Source of the DNA: a virus | IMG/VR virus record: IMGVR_UViG_3300035698_011428 | Span: 1 to 22,486 of that record | Reading direction: 5' to 3' (one strand) | DNA: 22,486 nucleotides | Part shown: piece after piece, positions 19,739 to 22,486 of the stretch | Layout of the letters: each line of letters starts with the position of its first letter | Position numbering within the stretch: position 1 is the first letter of the stretch | The notes under the pieces: generated by a model | Databases searched by the model: none | What the model was told of the DNA's origin: nothing | What the model saw: only the letters and a program-made list of their open reading frames with translations | Made by a program: the position numbers and the translations under genes

Positions 19739-20567
19739 AAATAAAAAAACGACACCAAAAGCAGCACCCACACCCGCAAAGAATTTCTCTGTGGGCCCAT
19801 GGAAAGATGAGGGCGAGGGAGAGAGAATCCTTATATACGCGGAGTCCGGCATGGGGAAGACAACCCTTGCGGCGTTGGCTCCCAAACCTGTGTTTATCGG
19901 TATCGATGACGGAGGTAGGAAGATCAAAGATCCACGGACCGGAGAAGACCTGCAAAAAATTAATGGGGTCGAAACGTATGAGGACGTTCGAAGTGCCCTA
20001 CAACGACCGATTCTCTTCGAGGAATTTGACACTGTTGTAGTCGATACTCTCACACTCGTAGAGAATCTAGCTGAACCTTTCATGTTTAGGACAATCAAAC
20101 ATGAAAAGGGTGGCACTGTGACACATCTTGAGGGGTATGGTTTTGGTAAAGGATTCAAACATCTGCATGATGTTATGATCCCTATTGCCGCAGATTGTGA
20201 CAGGCTAATTAGGGCGGGTAAAACTGTTATACTGGTTTGTCAACGAATGAATGTTAAACGAGCAAATCCCGGGGGTGAAGATTTTCTCGAAGCCGGTCCG
20301 AAACTTTCGCATCCAACGTCAGAGAAAAATTCGGTACGTCGGTTCTTCTGTGAATGGGCGGATCATGTATTTTTAATTGACCACTTCGGCATAGCGGTAG
20401 ATAAAAAAGGTAAGGCGACCGGGGGTTCTAACCGGGCCATTTTTGTCCAAGATGAGATTCATTACGTGGCCAAAACTCGTACCGCGGCTAAGTTCGAGGG
20501 GAACAGGGCAATAAGTTTCGATAGTCCCACGGATGACACACTTTGGAAATTTCTGTTCGAGGAGTAA
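19707..20567 (+). CDS. Sak4-like RecA-fold ATPase (phage single-strand annealing/recombination)
   Basis: A 286-residue AAA_24-type protein. After a Pro/Lys-rich 30-residue tail come Walker A (AESGMGKTT, 45-53, K51) and Walker B in FDTVVVDTLTLV. The helical segment with GFGKGFKHLHDVMIPIA, then TVILVCQRMN and a C-terminal lid (YVAKTRTAAKFEGNRAI), match Sak4 proteins. Sak4 proteins bind single-stranded DNA and promote annealing, helped by a phage SSB. AAGGAACAATA precedes the ATG. The neighbours (RecB-like nuclease, SSB-like protein) complete a resection-annealing set. Confidence 0.88.
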   Translation: MSTKPPPPASRNKKTTPKAAPTPAKNFSVGPWKDEGEGERILIYAESGMGKTTLAALAPKPVFIGIDDGGRKIKDPRTGEDLQKINGVETYEDVRSALQRPILFEEFDTVVVDTLTLVENLAEPFMFRTIKHEKGGTVTHLEGYGFGKGFKHLHDVMIPIAADCDRLIRAGKTVILVCQRMNVKRANPGGEDFLEAGPKLSHPTSEKNSVRRFFCEWADHVFLIDHFGIAVDKKGKATGGSNRAIFVQDEIHYVAKTRTAAKFEGNRAISFDSPTDDTLWKFLFEE

Positions 20568-20569
20568 CA

Positions 20570-20734
20570 ATGCTAACTCAAGAAAAAATATATAAACTCG
20601 AAGCAGAGTGCGATAAGAGGGGACACCATAGCTGGAAACGTCGAGGTAAGAATATGGAAATGTGTTTCCACTGTGGGAAACAACGTACCGAAAATTCTGA
20701 CGGTACAGTAACGATAAAACGATTTAAACTTTAG
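20570..20734 (+). CDS. Small zinc-finger-like protein
   Basis: A 54-residue basic protein (MLTQEKIYKLEAECDKRGHH) with Cys14, His19/His20 and CFHC (C32, C35), a plausible one-zinc fold, followed by a short strand (TVTIKRFKL). GGAG in the last codons of Sak4 is its ribosome site, so expression is coupled. Sits between Sak4 and the SSB-like gene. Role unknown. Confidence 0.65.
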   Translation: MLTQEKIYKLEAECDKRGHHSWKRRGKNMEMCFHCGKQRTENSDGTVTIKRFKL

Positions 20735-20752
20735 AAATTGAAAGGGTAAGAT

Positions 20753-21571
20753 ATGTTGATTGACAAAGTAGGGACGTATTTAGGGTATGCCCCGGCCCAT
20801 GGGGTGGATCAGAGTAGCGGAGGGTATCCACAACTGGCCCTCCAGTGTGTAGCGACACATTACTATGACGAAGACGTAGAGGACTATGTAGAAGTCGCCG
20901 ACTTAGAATTACGAGCGTACCTTGTACTCTACGGCAAAGATCAAAAACCTCTTCGCAATTGCGATCAGGTTAAGAAGGTCTTCGATTGGGACGGACTCTC
21001 GTTTCAAGCCCTCGCTGAAATGAATATTGCGGAGACGCGTTTCCTGTTCAGAGTGGAAGAGAATACCTACAATGATAACACAACTATGCAGGTAAGTTGG
21101 ATCGACGTAGATACAGCGAGTCCGACCAGACAGATATCCTCGTTGGATACGAAGGGTCTACAAGATCTCGACGCTAAGTTCGGGTTGGCAAAAGTAGCCA
21201 AGAAATCTACTACGAGACCGAAGCCGGGTAGTAAACCGACACCTCCGGCAACGACTCCGAAGGCATCGACAAAAACTACAAAACCGAAGACGGCAACAAA
21301 GCCGAAGGTAGACACAAAGAAACCGCCCGCTCCTACTCCGAAACCTGTGGCAGAAGCAACGGAAGAGAAAACTGGTAGTACCACCCGTGACGACGCATGG
21401 AAGTATATTACCGAACAGATCCCCGAAGCGGCATTGTCCGAAGAGGATCGGTCTGTTGAGTGGACAAAAGCTGTTGAAGCAATTCATGGCGGTCCAGATG
21501 ACGATACTCTTACTGGCGAGGAATGGTTCCAAGTTCAAGAACTTGTCATAAACAACAACCTCCCATTTTAA
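20753..21571 (+). CDS. Probable phage single-stranded DNA-binding protein
   Basis: A 272-residue protein in three parts. Residues 1-125 are a beta-rich domain (VGTYLGYAPAHGVDQSSGGY, LRAYLVLYG, FLFRVEENTYNDNTTMQVSW) like OB-fold-type phage proteins next to Sak4. Residues 151-199 are a Pro/Thr/Lys linker. The C-terminal part is acidic and helical, and the last residues are NNNLPF. SSB proteins end in acidic residues plus IPF/LPF, the tip that recruits partners; here the tip is kept although the adjacent residues are Asn. AAAGGGTAAGAT precedes the ATG. Its place between Sak4 and primase suits an SSB. The OB-fold assignment is inferred from strand pattern. Confidence 0.66.
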   Translation: MLIDKVGTYLGYAPAHGVDQSSGGYPQLALQCVATHYYDEDVEDYVEVADLELRAYLVLYGKDQKPLRNCDQVKKVFDWDGLSFQALAEMNIAETRFLFRVEENTYNDNTTMQVSWIDVDTASPTRQISSLDTKGLQDLDAKFGLAKVAKKSTTRPKPGSKPTPPATTPKASTKTTKPKTATKPKVDTKKPPAPTPKPVAEATEEKTGSTTRDDAWKYITEQIPEAALSEEDRSVEWTKAVEAIHGGPDDDTLTGEEWFQVQELVINNNLPF

Positions 21572-21583
21572 TGAGGCCCAGTA

Positions 21584-22486
21584 ATGGCTAGATCATTTGC
21601 TGAACAATTTGAACAGTACATTAAGAATGTGTACCCCGCGATGTTGGAAGAATTCGCCGAGGACTTGGGGGTTTCTACAGAGTCTCTACTAGCGATTGGT
21701 ATCGGTTTTAATCCGATACATCAATCATGGATCTCTCCGGAACGTGACGAAACCGGGGAGATCATAGGACTGGTGGAACGATTTTCCTCCGGTAAAAAAT
21801 TAATGGTGCCGGGATCTAAACGTGGACTAACTTATATACTAAACCCTAACTACGAGATAGGAGATAAAAAATATGAACCGGGTAAACACAATTGGCGGCA
21901 TACCGGAGGGGATATTAATTGCCCAATCTGTGGTAAGAATGACTGGTGCCTCGTCTCATCCGACGACCCCTATGATCCCTCCGCAGTCTTATGTGGGCGG
22001 GTACATGATGGTGCCGAACGGAAACTCGACGCGGGTTATTTACATATTCGCCGAAGTTCCGGACTCGTTGGCAAGGGTAGTCGATCAGCACTTACACCCT
22101 CCGCTCACCCCACCTTGGTTGTCGAAGGTTTCAGTGATGTGGCGGCGGCTATTGATTTGGGCTTTGTCGCGGTCGGACGAGCCTCGGCCACGTCGGTAAA
22201 ACCATCGCTCATCGAGATAACAAAAGGTTTAGATATAGTGGTGGTTGGCGAGAATGATGGTGGTGTGGGAGTTACAGGAATGGAACAAACATTCCATGCT
22301 CTCCAGCCTAAGTGTCCATCCGTCCAAAAATTATTGCCACCCGAGGGGTTTAAAGACCTGAGAGATTGGCTTAGACGGGGGGAGCTTACAACTGAATCAG
22401 TACTCGAATATATTGGAGAATACGGGGATATATCAGCCCCAACAGATATTTTAGACGATGACAACCCGACTACAGTGGCCGCGGCA
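21584..22486 (+). CDS. TOPRIM DNA primase or primase-helicase (N-terminal 301 residues, cut by window edge)
   Basis: The frame is open from ATG at 21584 to the last base. Residues 1-105 form an N-terminal domain of unclear type. A zinc motif follows (CPICGKNDWC at C113, C116, C122, with C137). The TOPRIM domain has VVEGFSDVAAAIDLG (E181) and VVVGENDGG (E223, D225), then KDLRDWLR (257-264), all typical of phage primases and primase-helicases. A helicase domain would lie beyond the window. GAGGCCCAGTA precedes the ATG. It would prime replication for the PolA upstream. Shadow frames on both strands inside it are not genes. Confidence 0.88.
   Translation, partial: MARSFAEQFEQYIKNVYPAMLEEFAEDLGVSTESLLAIGIGFNPIHQSWISPERDETGEIIGLVERFSSGKKLMVPGSKRGLTYILNPNYEIGDKKYEPGKHNWRHTGGDINCPICGKNDWCLVSSDDPYDPSAVLCGRVHDGAERKLDAGYLHIRRSSGLVGKGSRSALTPSAHPTLVVEGFSDVAAAIDLGFVAVGRASATSVKPSLIEITKGLDIVVVGENDGGVGVTGMEQTFHALQPKCPSVQKLLPPEGFKDLRDWLRRGELTTESVLEYIGEYGDISAPTDILDDDNPTTVAAA

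Noticed and set aside
19673-20158. 161-residue minus-strand frame over the Sak4 gene
   Set aside because: Antisense to a gene with Walker A and B motifs; no ribosome site or family features.
21067-21538. Minus-strand frames over the SSB-like gene
   Set aside because: Their repetitive Gly/Phe/Val or Arg/Cys composition is the complement of the Pro/Thr/Lys linker codons.
21873-22464. Open frames on both strands inside the right end
   Set aside because: They lie within the primase reading frame, which has zinc and TOPRIM motifs and stays open to the edge; the alternatives have low-complexity or motif-free sequence.

Overview
The window is a stretch of a tailed double-stranded DNA bacteriophage genome (Caudoviricetes-like). 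It has a terminase pair, tightly packed genes with ATGA/TAATG overlaps, many small ORFs, and a phage replication-recombination set (family A DNA polymerase, TOPRIM primase, Sak4-like ATPase, RecB-like and VRR-NUC nucleases). The host cannot be named. Consensus sigma-70 promoters and ordinary GGAG-type ribosome binding sites point to a bacterium. TGA is a normal stop codon here. No integrase, tRNA, CRISPR array, insertion sequence, tail gene or lysis gene is visible. Both ends are cut inside genes: terminase large subunit on the left, primase on the right.

The window has two arms diverging from an 883-bp non-coding region (5597-6479) that is AT-rich, carries G-runs, and holds direct and inverted repeats. 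It is the best candidate for a control region or replication origin.

The leftward arm (5596 down to 1, minus strand) begins with three tandem proteins of the endonuclease VII zinc fold, only one of which keeps the catalytic residues. It continues through a set of accessory genes unusual for a phage: an MgtC/SapB-like membrane protein, small ORFs, a stomatin-like SPFH protein coupled to a 28-residue membrane microprotein, and an exported trypsin-like protease. It ends in terminase small and large subunits. A late packaging operon thus appears to carry a membrane- or envelope-directed cassette.

The rightward arm (6409 to 22486, plus strand) begins with five promoters, all with a 17-bp spacer and near-consensus hexamers (6409, 6618, 7127, 8061, 10466). 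The early units encode small unknown proteins, an apparently leaderless 453-residue protein with eight CxxC pairs, and an M28/M42-type metallopeptidase with a zinc-ribbon tail. Next come a run of tiny zinc-ribbon proteins and a sigma-like factor. A nucleotide-pool block follows (dATP/dGTP diphosphohydrolase family protein, MazG-like pyrophosphatase, deoxyribosyltransferase-like protein), with a metallophosphoesterase. The end is the replication-recombination block: PolA with Leu at the position equivalent to E. coli Phe762, VRR-NUC, RecB/Cas4-like nuclease, Sak4, an SSB-like protein and primase.

The most interesting items are the MgtC-SPFH-microprotein-protease cassette, the leader at 7162-7264 carrying a copy of the 16S anti-Shine-Dalgarno sequence beside a strong hairpin, the repeated catalytic loss in the endonuclease VII paralogs, the nucleotide-pool block, and the very high number of small cysteine-ligand proteins.
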